Below, piece by piece: positions 1-8,565 of a stretch of 64,000 bases of DNA. Numbering within the stretch: the first letter of the stretch is position 1; each line of letters opens with the position of its first letter. The translations under genes were made by a program, and so were the position numbers. The stretch is from assembly GCA_947496355.1 (NCBI GenBank), contig CANMCO010000004.1, positions 124,001-188,000 of the forward strand. Reading direction: 5' to 3'. The notes beneath the pieces are model-generated. The model was not told the DNA's origin, did no database searches, and saw nothing but the letters and a program-made list of their open reading frames with translations. The stretch comes from an uncultured Aquimarina sp. Its GTDB lineage: Bacteria; Bacteroidota; Bacteroidia; Flavobacteriales; Flavobacteriaceae.

Positions 1-32
1 TTTCGTAATTTGTTTAAGGATTCGTTAATTGT

Positions 33-65
33 TTTGTTAAAACATAAATAAACTTCTTATATTTA
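33..65 (+). promoter_or_regulatory. Putative Bacteroidota promoter for the keto-sugar operon
   Basis: A TTTG box (33-36) lies 21 bases before TATATTTA (58-65), which matches the Bacteroidota -7 consensus TAnnTTTG except for the last base. Transcription would start near 72 and leave a leader of about 180 bases before the cytochrome gene. The last-base mismatch and the long leader keep confidence modest. Confidence 0.35.
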
Positions 66-202
66 ACTGCAATTATTCAAACACCAAAATTTCACATTTA
101 ATAGAACCAATTGTTTAATAATGGCTTTTTGCCAAAATTTAAAAGGTTATAAAATGCCTGAAAATAATCATATAACCACAGTATGAGAATTTTCTAAAAT
201 TT

Positions 203-222
203 GTTAGTACGGCAATACTAAC
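203..222. promoter_or_regulatory. Inverted repeat upstream of operon, possible operator
   Basis: A perfect 7-base inverted repeat, GTTAGTA / TACTAAC, is separated by CGGCAA and ends 27 bases before the first start codon. Its size and symmetry suit a dimeric repressor site or a small leader hairpin. No regulator gene is present next to the operon in this window, so the partner is unknown. Confidence 0.35.
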
Positions 223-249
223 TAATAAAAAACAATAACATTATATTAA

Positions 250-744
250 ATGAAAAGATCTTCTATCTATTTAGGTGTACTTTTTCTTTTTTTATGCTTT
301 AGCTGCTCTAAAGAGAAAAAAAACACCCAAAATTCCATTACAATTGGCACTAAAAAAAAGGAAAAGACTACTAAATCAGAAAACGTTCCTTCAGTTCCGA
401 TAGACTTAGAAAACAAAGGGATTGGTCCAATAAGTTCCATAACCTTTGCTGATAAAATTGATCAGAAATTGGCTGATAAAGGTGCTCAATTATTTAAATC
501 AAAATGCACGGCTTGTCATAAAGCTTCTCAAAAATTTATTGGCCCTGCTCTTGCAGGTATTTATAAAAAACGCAGTCCAGAATGGGTAATGAATATTATC
601 ATGAATCCTGATGAAATGCTTAAAAAAGATCCAATTGCAATGGCATTACTAAAAGAATATAACAATACCATAATGATCAATCAAAATATTCCTGAAGATG
701 AAGCCAGGGCTATGGCAGAATGGTTTAGAACTTTAGAAAAATAG
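250..744 (+). CDS. c-type cytochrome lipoprotein (electron acceptor of GMC dehydrogenase)
   Basis: This 164-residue protein begins with a lipoprotein signal (hydrophobic core, then FSC with Cys19) and a Lys-rich linker. A single class I cytochrome c domain follows, with the haem motif CTACH at residues 86-90. Methionines near residues 124-138 are candidate axial ligands. It is expected to sit on the periplasmic face of a membrane and carry electrons to the respiratory chain. It opens the operon and lies 27 bases before the GMC oxidoreductase, so its likely electron donor is that flavoenzyme with its small subunit; a cytochrome subunit is known in gluconate and glucose dehydrogenases of this class. 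The family is clear; the electron donor is inferred from position. Confidence 0.9.
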   Translation: MKRSSIYLGVLFLFLCFSCSKEKKNTQNSITIGTKKKEKTTKSENVPSVPIDLENKGIGPISSITFADKIDQKLADKGAQLFKSKCTACHKASQKFIGPALAGIYKKRSPEWVMNIIMNPDEMLKKDPIAMALLKEYNNTIMINQNIPEDEARAMAEWFRTLEK

Positions 745-771
745 AAAACACGCACAAATTGTCAATTACAT

Positions 772-2463
772 ATGAAAAAAGAACCACAATACGATGCAAT
801 CGTAGTAGGTACAGGAATTAGTGGCGGCTGGGCCGCCAAAGAACTCTGTGAAAAAGGGCTTAAAACATTGGTTTTAGAGCGTGGTCGAATGGTACGCCAT
901 ATCGAAGATTACACCTCTATGAATGATGACCCATGGGATTCAGAATTTAGGGGGCAGCCAAACCGAAAAGAGATTGCAGAACAAGAAAAGCAGAATCGTA
1001 CAGGATATGTAACTGGTACAGAACACCGCCATTTTTTTGTAAATGATCTGAAGCACCCTTATAATGAAACTAAACGTTTTGACTGGATTCGTGGATATCA
1101 TGTAGGAGGACGATCTCTTGTTTGGGGTAGACAAAGTTACCGATTATCTGATATCGACTTTGAAGCCAATAAAAAAGATGAAATTGCCGTAGATTGGCCA
1201 GTACGATATAAGGATATTGCGCCTTGGTATGATAAAGTAGAAGAGTTTATAGGCGTGAGTGGAGAAAAACTTGGCTTAGAACAATTACCAGATGGACAGT
1301 TTCTCCCTCCTATGGAACTTAATTGTGTAGAAGACCACTTAAAATCTAATATCGCACAGAATTATGATGATAGGTTAATGACAATTGGACGAACTGCACA
1401 CATCACTGGTACTAAAACTTTTGAAGGACGTATGAATTGTCAATATCGTAATCGTTGTATGCGAGGTTGTCCTTTTGGAGCTTACTTCAGCAGTAATTCC
1501 TCTACTTTACCTGCGGCAGAACGTACAGGAAATATGACTCTACGTCCTAACTCAATCGTACACCAGGTAATATATGATGATAAAACCGGAAAAGCAACGG
1601 GAGTAAAAGTAATAGATGCAGAAACTAAAGAAACTGTTGAGTATACAGCTAAAGTTATTTTTCTATGTGCCTCTGCTATAGCTTCGGCTAGTATTCTGAT
1701 GCAGTCCAAATCTGAACGTTTCCCTAACGGTATGGGAAATGATTCTGGAGAACTAGGCCACAATATCATGGACCATCATTTTAAAGCTGGCGCAATAGCA
1801 AATTATGATGGATTCGAAGATAAATATTATAAAGGGCGAAGGCCAAATGGACTTTATATTCCTAGATTTAGAAATATCGGTGGTGATACGGATCAAAAAA
1901 CATTCAAACGTGGTTATGGATATCAAGGTGGCGCTAGCCGGCAGGATTGGAAAGAAACTGTGGCTGAATTAGGATATGGAGCAGCGCTAAAAGAAAGTAT
2001 TTTAAAACCTGGAAAATGGCAAATAGGATTAATGGGATTTGGAGAATGCCTGCCATATCATGACAATAAAATGACATTAGATTATGAAAAATTAGATGAG
2101 TGGGGATTGCCTACAGTAACCTTTGATGCAGAATTTAAAGAAAATGAACTGGAAATGCGTAAAGATATGATTACTCAAGCTATGGAAATGCTTAAAAAAG
2201 CAGGCTTTAAAAACATTGAACCATGGGACGACATTGGAGCGCCAGGACTTGGTATTCATGAAATGGGAACAGCAAGAATGGGTAAAGATCCTAAAACATC
2301 GGTTCTAAATGAAAATAATCAAATTCATGCGGTACCAAACGTATATGTTACCGATGGCTCTTTTATGACCTCTGCCAGTTGTGTAAACCCATCTCTTTCG
2401 TATATGGCATTTACAGCCAGAGCCGCAGAACATGCCGCTAAACAAATTCAAAAAACCGCTTAA
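772..2463 (+). CDS. GMC family oxidoreductase (FAD-dependent sugar dehydrogenase)
   Basis: This 563-residue enzyme has an N-terminal FAD Rossmann motif (GTGISGG, residues 13-19) and a GMC C-terminal region with IHEMGTARMG and a closing NPSLSYMAF segment that contains the family's active-site His and Asn. GMC enzymes oxidise a hydroxyl of alcohols or sugars. This subgroup, paired with a subunit 3 protein and a cytochrome, includes glucoside 3-dehydrogenases and gluconate 2-dehydrogenases. It has no signal peptide of its own. The next gene does have a twin-arginine leader, so co-export of a folded complex is likely. The DUF1080 and isomerase genes downstream favour oxidation at C3 of a glucoside. 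The substrate cannot be read from sequence. Confidence 0.92.
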   Translation: MKKEPQYDAIVVGTGISGGWAAKELCEKGLKTLVLERGRMVRHIEDYTSMNDDPWDSEFRGQPNRKEIAEQEKQNRTGYVTGTEHRHFFVNDLKHPYNETKRFDWIRGYHVGGRSLVWGRQSYRLSDIDFEANKKDEIAVDWPVRYKDIAPWYDKVEEFIGVSGEKLGLEQLPDGQFLPPMELNCVEDHLKSNIAQNYDDRLMTIGRTAHITGTKTFEGRMNCQYRNRCMRGCPFGAYFSSNSSTLPAAERTGNMTLRPNSIVHQVIYDDKTGKATGVKVIDAETKETVEYTAKVIFLCASAIASASILMQSKSERFPNGMGNDSGELGHNIMDHHFKAGAIANYDGFEDKYYKGRRPNGLYIPRFRNIGGDTDQKTFKRGYGYQGGASRQDWKETVAELGYGAALKESILKPGKWQIGLMGFGECLPYHDNKMTLDYEKLDEWGLPTVTFDAEFKENELEMRKDMITQAMEMLKKAGFKNIEPWDDIGAPGLGIHEMGTARMGKDPKTSVLNENNQIHAVPNVYVTDGSFMTSASCVNPSLSYMAFTARAAEHAAKQIQKTA

Positions 2464-2471
2464 TTCTAAAT

Positions 2472-3110
2472 ATGATGAACAGAAGAGAAGCCTTAAAAAA
2501 CATCGGACTGTCAGCGGGATATATAGCCGCTACTCCTGCTATACTTAGTATCTTACAAAGCTGCACCAGTGAGATAAAACTTACCTGGGTACCAGAATTA
2601 CTTTCTGAGGATGAAGCAAAAGTATTGGACCAAATAGTTGACCTTATTATTCCTGAGACAGATATTCCGGGAGCCAAATCACTAAACGTTCCCATGTTTG
2701 TTGAAAGATATATGAACAATGTTGCAAAAGAAGAAGAAGCTGCCATGTTTAAAAGTAGCGCCACTATGGTGATGGAAGAACTAGGGGTTAATGAAGACAA
2801 ACCTGTAAGAAAGATGAAAATTGAAGAATATGATGCTTTTTTAGCAAAGTATCTTAGAGCTTCAAAAGTACAACAAAAAGCGTATCAAAAAGAAATGGAG
2901 ATTGTAAAAATACCTGATGATCTGGAAAATGTCTCCAAAGATGCGCGCATATTTTCCTATCTAACAGCAATTAGAGATCTATCTATTTGGGGATTCAAAA
3001 CAAGTGAAGAAATTGGTGAAAATGTTTTGGTCTATGCACCTGTCCCTGGAGTTCAGATAGGTTGTGATACAGTGGAAAATTTAACACAAGGAAAGGCCTG
3101 GTCGCTATAA
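2472..3110 (+). CDS. Gluconate 2-dehydrogenase subunit 3 family protein, Tat-exported
   Basis: This 212-residue protein begins with a twin-arginine type leader (NRREALKNIG, then a hydrophobic stretch) ending in LQSC, so it may also be lipid-anchored. The body resembles the small subunit of membrane gluconate dehydrogenase (subunit 3 family): helical, with conserved LDQIVDLIIPETDIPGA near residues 50-66. In related systems this subunit carries the Tat signal for the leaderless GMC catalytic subunit. It starts 8 bases after the GMC stop codon. Two consecutive ATGs (2472 and 2475) are possible starts; either keeps the leader. Confidence 0.85.
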   Translation: MMNRREALKNIGLSAGYIAATPAILSILQSCTSEIKLTWVPELLSEDEAKVLDQIVDLIIPETDIPGAKSLNVPMFVERYMNNVAKEEEAAMFKSSATMVMEELGVNEDKPVRKMKIEEYDAFLAKYLRASKVQQKAYQKEMEIVKIPDDLENVSKDARIFSYLTAIRDLSIWGFKTSEEIGENVLVYAPVPGVQIGCDTVENLTQGKAWSL

Positions 3111-3130
3111 TTTTGATTAAAACAAATATA

Positions 3131-4111
3131 ATGCAACAAACCATCTTAAAAGGACTCTTGATACTTTTGATCTTCAGTTCATGTAAACAAAATACATCAG
3201 AAAATACTAAAGTGCAAAATGAAGAATCTACTATGGAAGATTATACACCGTTTTTCAAATTGTCCTTAGCCCAATGGTCTCTTTATAGAACAATACGATC
3301 TGGAGAAATGAGTCCAATAGATTTTGCTCAAAAAGCCAGTGAATTAGGCTTTGAAGGAGTAGAATATGTGAGTCAATTATACAGTGATGAACTTAAAAAA
3401 GATGCAAATCCTAAAAAGGCTATGGAACTGCTTCTAAAAACTTTAAAATCAAATAGTGAAACCTATAAGATTCAAAATCTTATTATAATGGTTGACGGAG
3501 AAGGTGACCTTGCTGTTCTTGATGAAAAAGAACGTAATCAAGCCATAGAAAATCATAAAAAATGGGTCGATGCCGCCCAATTTTTGGGATGTCATTCTAT
3601 TAGAGTAAACTTATTTGGAACCAATGACCCAGATAAATGGGTCGATGTTGCCACAGATGGTCTTAGCAAACTATCTGATTATGCTTCTACCAAAAACATC
3701 AATGTTATTGTAGAAAATCATGGATACCTTTCTTCTAATGCAGCTATGCTAACAAAAGTAATGCAAAAAGTCAATAAAAAGAACTGCGGTACACTTCCTG
3801 ATTTTGGCAACTTTTGTTTAGAGCGCGAAGGTGGAGAACGATGGGAAACAAAATGCATTAAAGAATACCCAAAATATCAAGGCGTAGAAGAAATGATGCC
3901 TTATGCAAAGGCAGTAAGTGCAAAATCCTATGATTTTGATGCAGAAGGTGAAGAAACCACAATTGACTATAAAAGGATGCTTGAAATTATTAAAAAATCA
4001 GGTTATAATGGGTTTATTGGTGTAGAGTATGAAGGAGAACATTTGAGAGAAGTCGAAGGAATTAAAGCAACCCGTGATTTACTAATTAGTGCATCAAAAC
4101 AACTAAACTAA
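3131..4111 (+). CDS. Periplasmic lipoprotein TIM-barrel sugar isomerase/epimerase-like enzyme
   Basis: This 326-residue protein starts at ATG 3131; an upstream TTG at 3113 would place a charged extension before the signal. The leader ends in FSSC, a lipobox, so the enzyme is exported and lipid-anchored. That is unusual, since most members of this AP-endonuclease-2/xylose-isomerase-like family are cytosolic. Candidate metal or catalytic segments are VENHGY, LPDFGN and GVEYEGEH. In related keto-sugar systems such barrels isomerise, epimerise or eliminate 3-keto-glycosides. Its place right after the dehydrogenase subunits suggests that it acts on the keto product in the periplasm. The exact reaction is unknown. 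Confidence 0.85.
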   Translation: MQQTILKGLLILLIFSSCKQNTSENTKVQNEESTMEDYTPFFKLSLAQWSLYRTIRSGEMSPIDFAQKASELGFEGVEYVSQLYSDELKKDANPKKAMELLLKTLKSNSETYKIQNLIIMVDGEGDLAVLDEKERNQAIENHKKWVDAAQFLGCHSIRVNLFGTNDPDKWVDVATDGLSKLSDYASTKNINVIVENHGYLSSNAAMLTKVMQKVNKKNCGTLPDFGNFCLEREGGERWETKCIKEYPKYQGVEEMMPYAKAVSAKSYDFDAEGEETTIDYKRMLEIIKKSGYNGFIGVEYEGEHLREVEGIKATRDLLISASKQLN

Positions 4112-4125
4112 CTAAATAACCATTT

Positions 4126-5355
4126 ATGAACAAGACCACTCAGTTTCAATTATCCCTAATGATGTTTTTAGAGTTCTTTATTTGGGGAGGTTGGTTTGTT
4201 ACTATGGGTATATATCTACCAAACACACTTAATACTAGTGGAGGAGAAATTGCTATGGCATACTCTACTCAATCATGGGGTGCTATTATAGCACCTTTTG
4301 TAATTGGATTAATTGCTGATCGTTTCTTTAATGCAGAAAGAATACTTGGTATATTACATCTTATTGGTGCAATTTTAATGTATCAAATGGCCAATGCCAC
4401 AGATTTCGGTGTATTCTATCCATATGTACTTGGCTATATGATTGCTTATATGCCTACATTAGCATTGGTAAACTCTGTGTCTTTTAATCAAATGAAAGAC
4501 CCGGCAAAAGAGTTCTCTTTTGTGCGTGTATTTGGTACTATTGGATGGATATTAGCAGGACTTGTAATAAGCTATGCTTTTCACTGGGATTCTGAAGAAG
4601 GTGTTACCAATGGGATGCTCAAAAACACATTCTTAATGACCGCTATAGCTTCTGCCGTACTAGGAGTTTTTAGTTTTACGCTACCTAAAACACCTCCAAA
4701 AATTGGTAAAGATCAAAAAATTAGTATCTCAGATATTTTAGGTTTAGAAGCACTAAAACTTTTAAAGGACAGAAACTTCTTGTTCTTTTTTCTGGCTTCT
4801 ATATTAATCTGCATACCTTTAGCTTTTTATTATCAACATGCGGGTCAGTTTTTAGGGGAAGTCGGAGTTTCGAACCCTGCTGCCAAAATGACCATTGGGC
4901 AAGTGTCTGAAGTAGTTTTCATGTTACTTCTACCCTTTTTCTTTAAAAAGTTCGGCTTCAAGAAAACACTATTAGTGGGTATGATTGCATGGACACTACG
5001 TTATTTACTATTTGCTTATGGCAATTCTGGAGAACTCGCATTCATGTTAATCGTTGGGATTGCATTACATGGTATTTGTTATGACTTCTTTTTTGTTTCG
5101 GGGCAAATCTATACCGATAGTAAAGCTGGAGAAAAATTTAAAAGCGCAGCACAAGGGTTAATCACGTTAGCAACCTATGGATTAGGCATGTTAATCGGTT
5201 TTTACGTAGCTGGAAAAATCACAGATGCCAATGTAATAACAGAAGGACAGCACAATTGGAACAGCATTTGGATCTTCCCCGCTATATTCGCAGCTATAGT
5301 GATGATCCTTTTTGCTATCTTCTTTAAAAATGAAAAAATAGAATATAAAGAATAA
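4126..5355 (+). CDS. MFS permease of the nucleoside:H+ symporter type
   Basis: This 409-residue inner-membrane protein has about twelve hydrophobic helices. Its opening (FFIWGGWFVTMGIYL) and the segment FNQMKDPAKEFSFVRVFGTIGW are typical of the NupG/XapB-like nucleoside:H+ symporter family. In Bacteroidota this family often sits in sugar clusters next to Gfo/Idh/MocA and isomerase genes, so the cargo here may be a keto-sugar or its product rather than a nucleoside. It lies 14 bases after the periplasmic isomerase and 5 bases before the Gfo/Idh/MocA gene, which supports co-transcription and uptake of the periplasmic product. Confidence 0.88.
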   Translation: MNKTTQFQLSLMMFLEFFIWGGWFVTMGIYLPNTLNTSGGEIAMAYSTQSWGAIIAPFVIGLIADRFFNAERILGILHLIGAILMYQMANATDFGVFYPYVLGYMIAYMPTLALVNSVSFNQMKDPAKEFSFVRVFGTIGWILAGLVISYAFHWDSEEGVTNGMLKNTFLMTAIASAVLGVFSFTLPKTPPKIGKDQKISISDILGLEALKLLKDRNFLFFFLASILICIPLAFYYQHAGQFLGEVGVSNPAAKMTIGQVSEVVFMLLLPFFFKKFGFKKTLLVGMIAWTLRYLLFAYGNSGELAFMLIVGIALHGICYDFFFVSGQIYTDSKAGEKFKSAAQGLITLATYGLGMLIGFYVAGKITDANVITEGQHNWNSIWIFPAIFAAIVMILFAIFFKNEKIEYKE

Positions 5356-5360
5356 ATTAT

Positions 5361-6506
5361 ATGACCCAACTTAAAATGGGGATGGTAGGTGGAGGAACGG
5401 GTTCTTTCATCGGAGACGTCCATCGAAAAGCCGCTAGTATTGATGGTATGATAACCTTGGTTTGTGGTGCTTTTTCTAGTAGTTCAGAAAAGAGTATTGC
5501 ATCAGCAAAAGCATTGGGAATATCAAAAAATCGAGCTTATGGTAGTTTTGAACAAATGATCATCGAAGAGTCCAAACTCTCTGAAGATAAACGTATGGAT
5601 TTTGTTGCTATCGTAACACCAAATCATATGCATTTTCCACCAGCAAAAATGGCATTGGAACATGGTTTTCATGTGATTTGTGATAAACCTGTTACTCTGA
5701 CTTTGAATGAAGCCATCGAATTAAAAAAAATAGTAGATTCCTCTAAAAGAGTTTTTGCACTTACCCATAATTATACTGGATATCCTATGGTAAAACAAGC
5801 AAAAGCCATGATTGCTAAAGGAGATTTGGGTGTTATTAGGAAAATAAATGTACAATACTTACAAGGATGGTTATCTACAGCAGTTGAGAAAACTGGGCAG
5901 AAACAAGCTGCATGGAGAGTAGATCCTTCAAAATCTGGAATTGGTGGTGCACTAGGGGATATTGGTACGCATGCAGAGAATTTGGCAGAATATATTACTG
6001 GAATTCAAATAAAAGAACTGGCAGCTGATCTTTCAGCTTTTGGTGAGGGAAGAGTTTTAGATGACGATGGTAATATTTTATTACGTTTTGAGAATGGAGC
6101 TAAAGGGATTATGACCTTTTCGCAAATCGCAACAGGAGAGGAAAATAATCTGGGAGTACGAATTTATGGTACAAAAGGAAGTGTTGAGTGGTATCAAGAA
6201 AATCCAAACGAACTGGTGGTACGATGGTTGAATCAACCCAAGCAAACATTTACACCAGGAGGAAACGGCAGTTATCCAGAATCTTCTGAATATGTTCGTA
6301 TCCCGGCTGGCCACCCTGAAGGATATCTTGAAGGCTTTGCTACTATCTATAGAAGTTTCGCAAAAGAATTATTACTAATCAAAGAAGGAAATATACCTTC
6401 TACTCTACCCGATTTCCCAACTATAGGTGATGGTATACGAGGTATGAAATTTATATACGCTGCTGTAGAAAGTAGTAAACAAAATGCCAGTTGGATAAAA
6501 ATTTAA
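5361..6506 (+). CDS. Gfo/Idh/MocA family NAD(P)-dependent oxidoreductase
   Basis: This 381-residue cytosolic enzyme has an N-terminal nucleotide-binding Rossmann fold (MVGGGTGSFIGDVH, near residues 8-21), the family's KP motif within ICDKPVTL, and GGALGDIGTHAENL, which contains the conserved active-site DxGxH. Family members oxidise or reduce sugars and cyclitols at one carbon. In keto-sugar pathways such an enzyme reduces or re-oxidises 3-keto-hexoses after import. There is no signal peptide, in agreement with its place directly after the permease. Substrate and cofactor preference are not visible. Confidence 0.9.
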   Translation: MTQLKMGMVGGGTGSFIGDVHRKAASIDGMITLVCGAFSSSSEKSIASAKALGISKNRAYGSFEQMIIEESKLSEDKRMDFVAIVTPNHMHFPPAKMALEHGFHVICDKPVTLTLNEAIELKKIVDSSKRVFALTHNYTGYPMVKQAKAMIAKGDLGVIRKINVQYLQGWLSTAVEKTGQKQAAWRVDPSKSGIGGALGDIGTHAENLAEYITGIQIKELAADLSAFGEGRVLDDDGNILLRFENGAKGIMTFSQIATGEENNLGVRIYGTKGSVEWYQENPNELVVRWLNQPKQTFTPGGNGSYPESSEYVRIPAGHPEGYLEGFATIYRSFAKELLLIKEGNIPSTLPDFPTIGDGIRGMKFIYAAVESSKQNASWIKI

Positions 6507-6530
6507 AAATAGTAAGCATCGAAGGTTTCC

Positions 6531-6546
6531 TCTCCCTTGAGGGAGA
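6531..6546. repeat. Small palindrome in the operon gap
   Basis: TCTCCCTTGAGGGAGA is a perfect palindrome in the 75-base gap between the Gfo/Idh/MocA gene and the second isomerase. It could form a short hairpin that protects or attenuates the transcript, but there is no T-run, so it is not a good terminator. Similar CTTGAG-centred hairpins occur near 24656. Confidence 0.4.
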
Positions 6547-6581
6547 AGGGACTATAAGTTGCAAAAAAATACTTGAATCAC

Positions 6582-7634
6582 ATGAAAACTATTAAAGGGC
6601 CTGCTATATTTCTTGCTCAGTTTATGGATGATAAAGCCCCATTTAATTCTCTGGATGGGTTATGCAAATGGGCATCGGATCTGGGGTATAAAGGAATACA
6701 AATTCCTACATGGGAAACCAGACTTATAGACCTAGATAAGGCTGCAGAGAGTCAAACCTATTGTGACGAATTAAAAGGTAAGATTGCTAGTTACGGATTA
6801 GAGATTACAGAACTGTCAACACACCTGCAAGGGCAATTGGTTGCCGTTCATCCTGCATATGACCTTATGTTTGACAATTTTGCGCCAGACGATTGTAAAA
6901 ACAACCCTAAAAAACGAACAGAATGGGCAGTACAGCAAGTCAAAAACGCAGCTATAGCCAGCAGACGTTTGGGATTGCATGTTCATGCTACATTTTCTGG
7001 AGCGTTGCTTTGGCATACGATGCACCCTTGGCCCCAAAGACCTACCGGGTTAGTAGAAATGGGGTTTGAAGAACTTGCAAAAAGATGGTTACCCATTCTG
7101 AATCATTTTGACAATGAAGGTGTTGATGTTTGTTATGAGATTCACCCTGGAGAGGATCTTCATGACGGAGTTACTTTTGAACGCTTTCTTGAAGCAACCG
7201 GAAATCATAAACGTGTCAACATCTTATATGACCCTAGTCATTTTGTGTTACAACAACTTGATTACTTAGAATATATTGATCATTATCACGAATTTATTAA
7301 GGCTTTTCACGTAAAAGATTCAGAATTTAACCCTACGGGGAAAAAAGGAGTTTTTGGTGGATATAGTGATTGGATTGATCGGGCCGGACGTTACCGATCG
7401 CCCGGAGATGGACAAATTGATTTTAAAACCATCTTTACTAAACTTACAGAATACGGATGTGATGTGTGGGCAGTTATGGAATGGGAATGTTGCATTAAAT
7501 CACCCGAGCAAGGGGCACGTGAAGGTGCTCCGTTTATACAAAGTCATATTATAGAGGCTACAGAGAAAGCTTTTGATGATTTTGCCGGAGCAGAAATTGA
7601 CAAAGAACAATTAAAAAAAATATTAGGATTATAA
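6582..7634 (+). CDS. Cytosolic sugar phosphate isomerase/epimerase-like TIM barrel
   Basis: This 350-residue protein starts at ATG 6582; a TTG nine bases upstream gives a longer but unlikely form. It has no leader. Segments with the expected acidic and His ligands of the xylose-isomerase-like fold are CYEIHPGED, LYDPSHF, FHVKDSEF and AVMEWECC. MHPWPQRP is typical of the subgroup usually found beside Gfo/Idh/MocA genes. It probably handles the imported sugar together with the dehydrogenase upstream. The operon thus holds one periplasmic and one cytosolic barrel, so each compartment has its own. The reaction is not determined. Confidence 0.87.
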   Translation: MKTIKGPAIFLAQFMDDKAPFNSLDGLCKWASDLGYKGIQIPTWETRLIDLDKAAESQTYCDELKGKIASYGLEITELSTHLQGQLVAVHPAYDLMFDNFAPDDCKNNPKKRTEWAVQQVKNAAIASRRLGLHVHATFSGALLWHTMHPWPQRPTGLVEMGFEELAKRWLPILNHFDNEGVDVCYEIHPGEDLHDGVTFERFLEATGNHKRVNILYDPSHFVLQQLDYLEYIDHYHEFIKAFHVKDSEFNPTGKKGVFGGYSDWIDRAGRYRSPGDGQIDFKTIFTKLTEYGCDVWAVMEWECCIKSPEQGAREGAPFIQSHIIEATEKAFDDFAGAEIDKEQLKKILGL

Positions 7635-7653
7635 CCAACTAAAAAACACCACA

Positions 7654-8448
7654 ATGAGAAAAATCATGTACCTCTTTTTGACATTAACTCTTACTTTTTC
7701 ATGCAAAGAAAAAAATGAGACTACTAAAATTGAAGAGCAAAAGGAAGAAATCGTAGCAACACCACAAAAAGAGATTACAGATCCTAAGGAGACCGAGGTT
7801 TGGGAACCAGAACCAAAGGTTATTTCTTTTAATGAAAATAATGTTCCTTCTGATGCTATCATTTTATTTGATGGATCTAATCTTGATTCTTGGATTTCAA
7901 CAAAAGATACTACAACAGCTGCTATTTGGACCATAAATCCAGATAAAACAATGACTGTAAAACCAGAAACCGGTGATATACAAACCAAGAAAAACTTTGG
8001 TAGTGTTCAACTACATTTAGAATGGAGTGCTCCCGATATAGTTCAGGGAGAAGGACAAGGTAGAGGGAATAGTGGCGTATTTTTTCAAAACAAGTATGAA
8101 GTGCAGATTTTGGATAGTTATCAAAATCGCACATATGCAAATGGACAAGCTACTTCAATCTATAAACAGCATATCCCTCTGGCAAATGCAACTAAAGCGC
8201 CTGACCAATGGCAAACGTACGACATTATTTTTCATGCTCCAGAATTTGATTCTGAAGGAAATAAAACAAAATCAGGGTCTTTTACTGTAATTCATAATGG
8301 CGTTTTGGTACAAGATCATATAGAAATTTTAGGATCTACAGAATATATTGGTCCTCCTAAAAATGAAGCTCATGGCAAGGGACCTATTAAATTACAGGAC
8401 CATGGAAATCTTGTGCAATACAGGAATATCTGGTTGCGCGAATTGTAA
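7654..8448 (+). CDS. DUF1080 lipoprotein, 3-keto-glycoside hydrolase family
   Basis: This 264-residue protein has a lipoprotein leader (LTLTFSC), a Glu/Lys-rich linker, then one DUF1080 beta-sandwich domain from about residue 65. Typical motifs are ILFDGSNLDSW, GNSGVFF followed by YEVQILDSY, and the closing GPIKLQDHG and RNIWLREL. DUF1080 proteins are now known as 3-keto-glycoside hydrolases, which cleave glycosides already oxidised at C3. As the last gene, 19 bases after the isomerase, it completes the set: oxidise, cleave, import, convert. It should act in the periplasm or on the cell surface. Confidence 0.9.
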   Translation: MRKIMYLFLTLTLTFSCKEKNETTKIEEQKEEIVATPQKEITDPKETEVWEPEPKVISFNENNVPSDAIILFDGSNLDSWISTKDTTTAAIWTINPDKTMTVKPETGDIQTKKNFGSVQLHLEWSAPDIVQGEGQGRGNSGVFFQNKYEVQILDSYQNRTYANGQATSIYKQHIPLANATKAPDQWQTYDIIFHAPEFDSEGNKTKSGSFTVIHNGVLVQDHIEILGSTEYIGPPKNEAHGKGPIKLQDHGNLVQYRNIWLREL

Positions 8449-8501
8449 AACATGATACCAGAAATTAACACCATAAAATGGATTAAGTTCCTGTACATAT
8501 G

Positions 8502-8538
8502 AAAAGGGTATTTTGTCTAATCACAAAACACCCTTTTT
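8502..8538. terminator. Bidirectional terminator between convergent genes
   Basis: AAAAGGGTATTTTGT pairs with ACAAAACACCCTTTT (one mismatch) around a CTAATC loop, flanked by A- and T-runs. It lies in the 117-base gap between the plus-strand DUF1080 gene and the minus-strand SprB-type gene, so it can end both transcripts. Confidence 0.8.
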
Positions 8539-8565
8539 AAATCCTTCTACAATTGAAATGTATAT

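Noticed and set aside
3113..3130. TTG start for the lipoprotein isomerase
   Set aside because: The ATG at 3131 gives a proper lipoprotein leader; the extra six residues would put a charged stretch before it.
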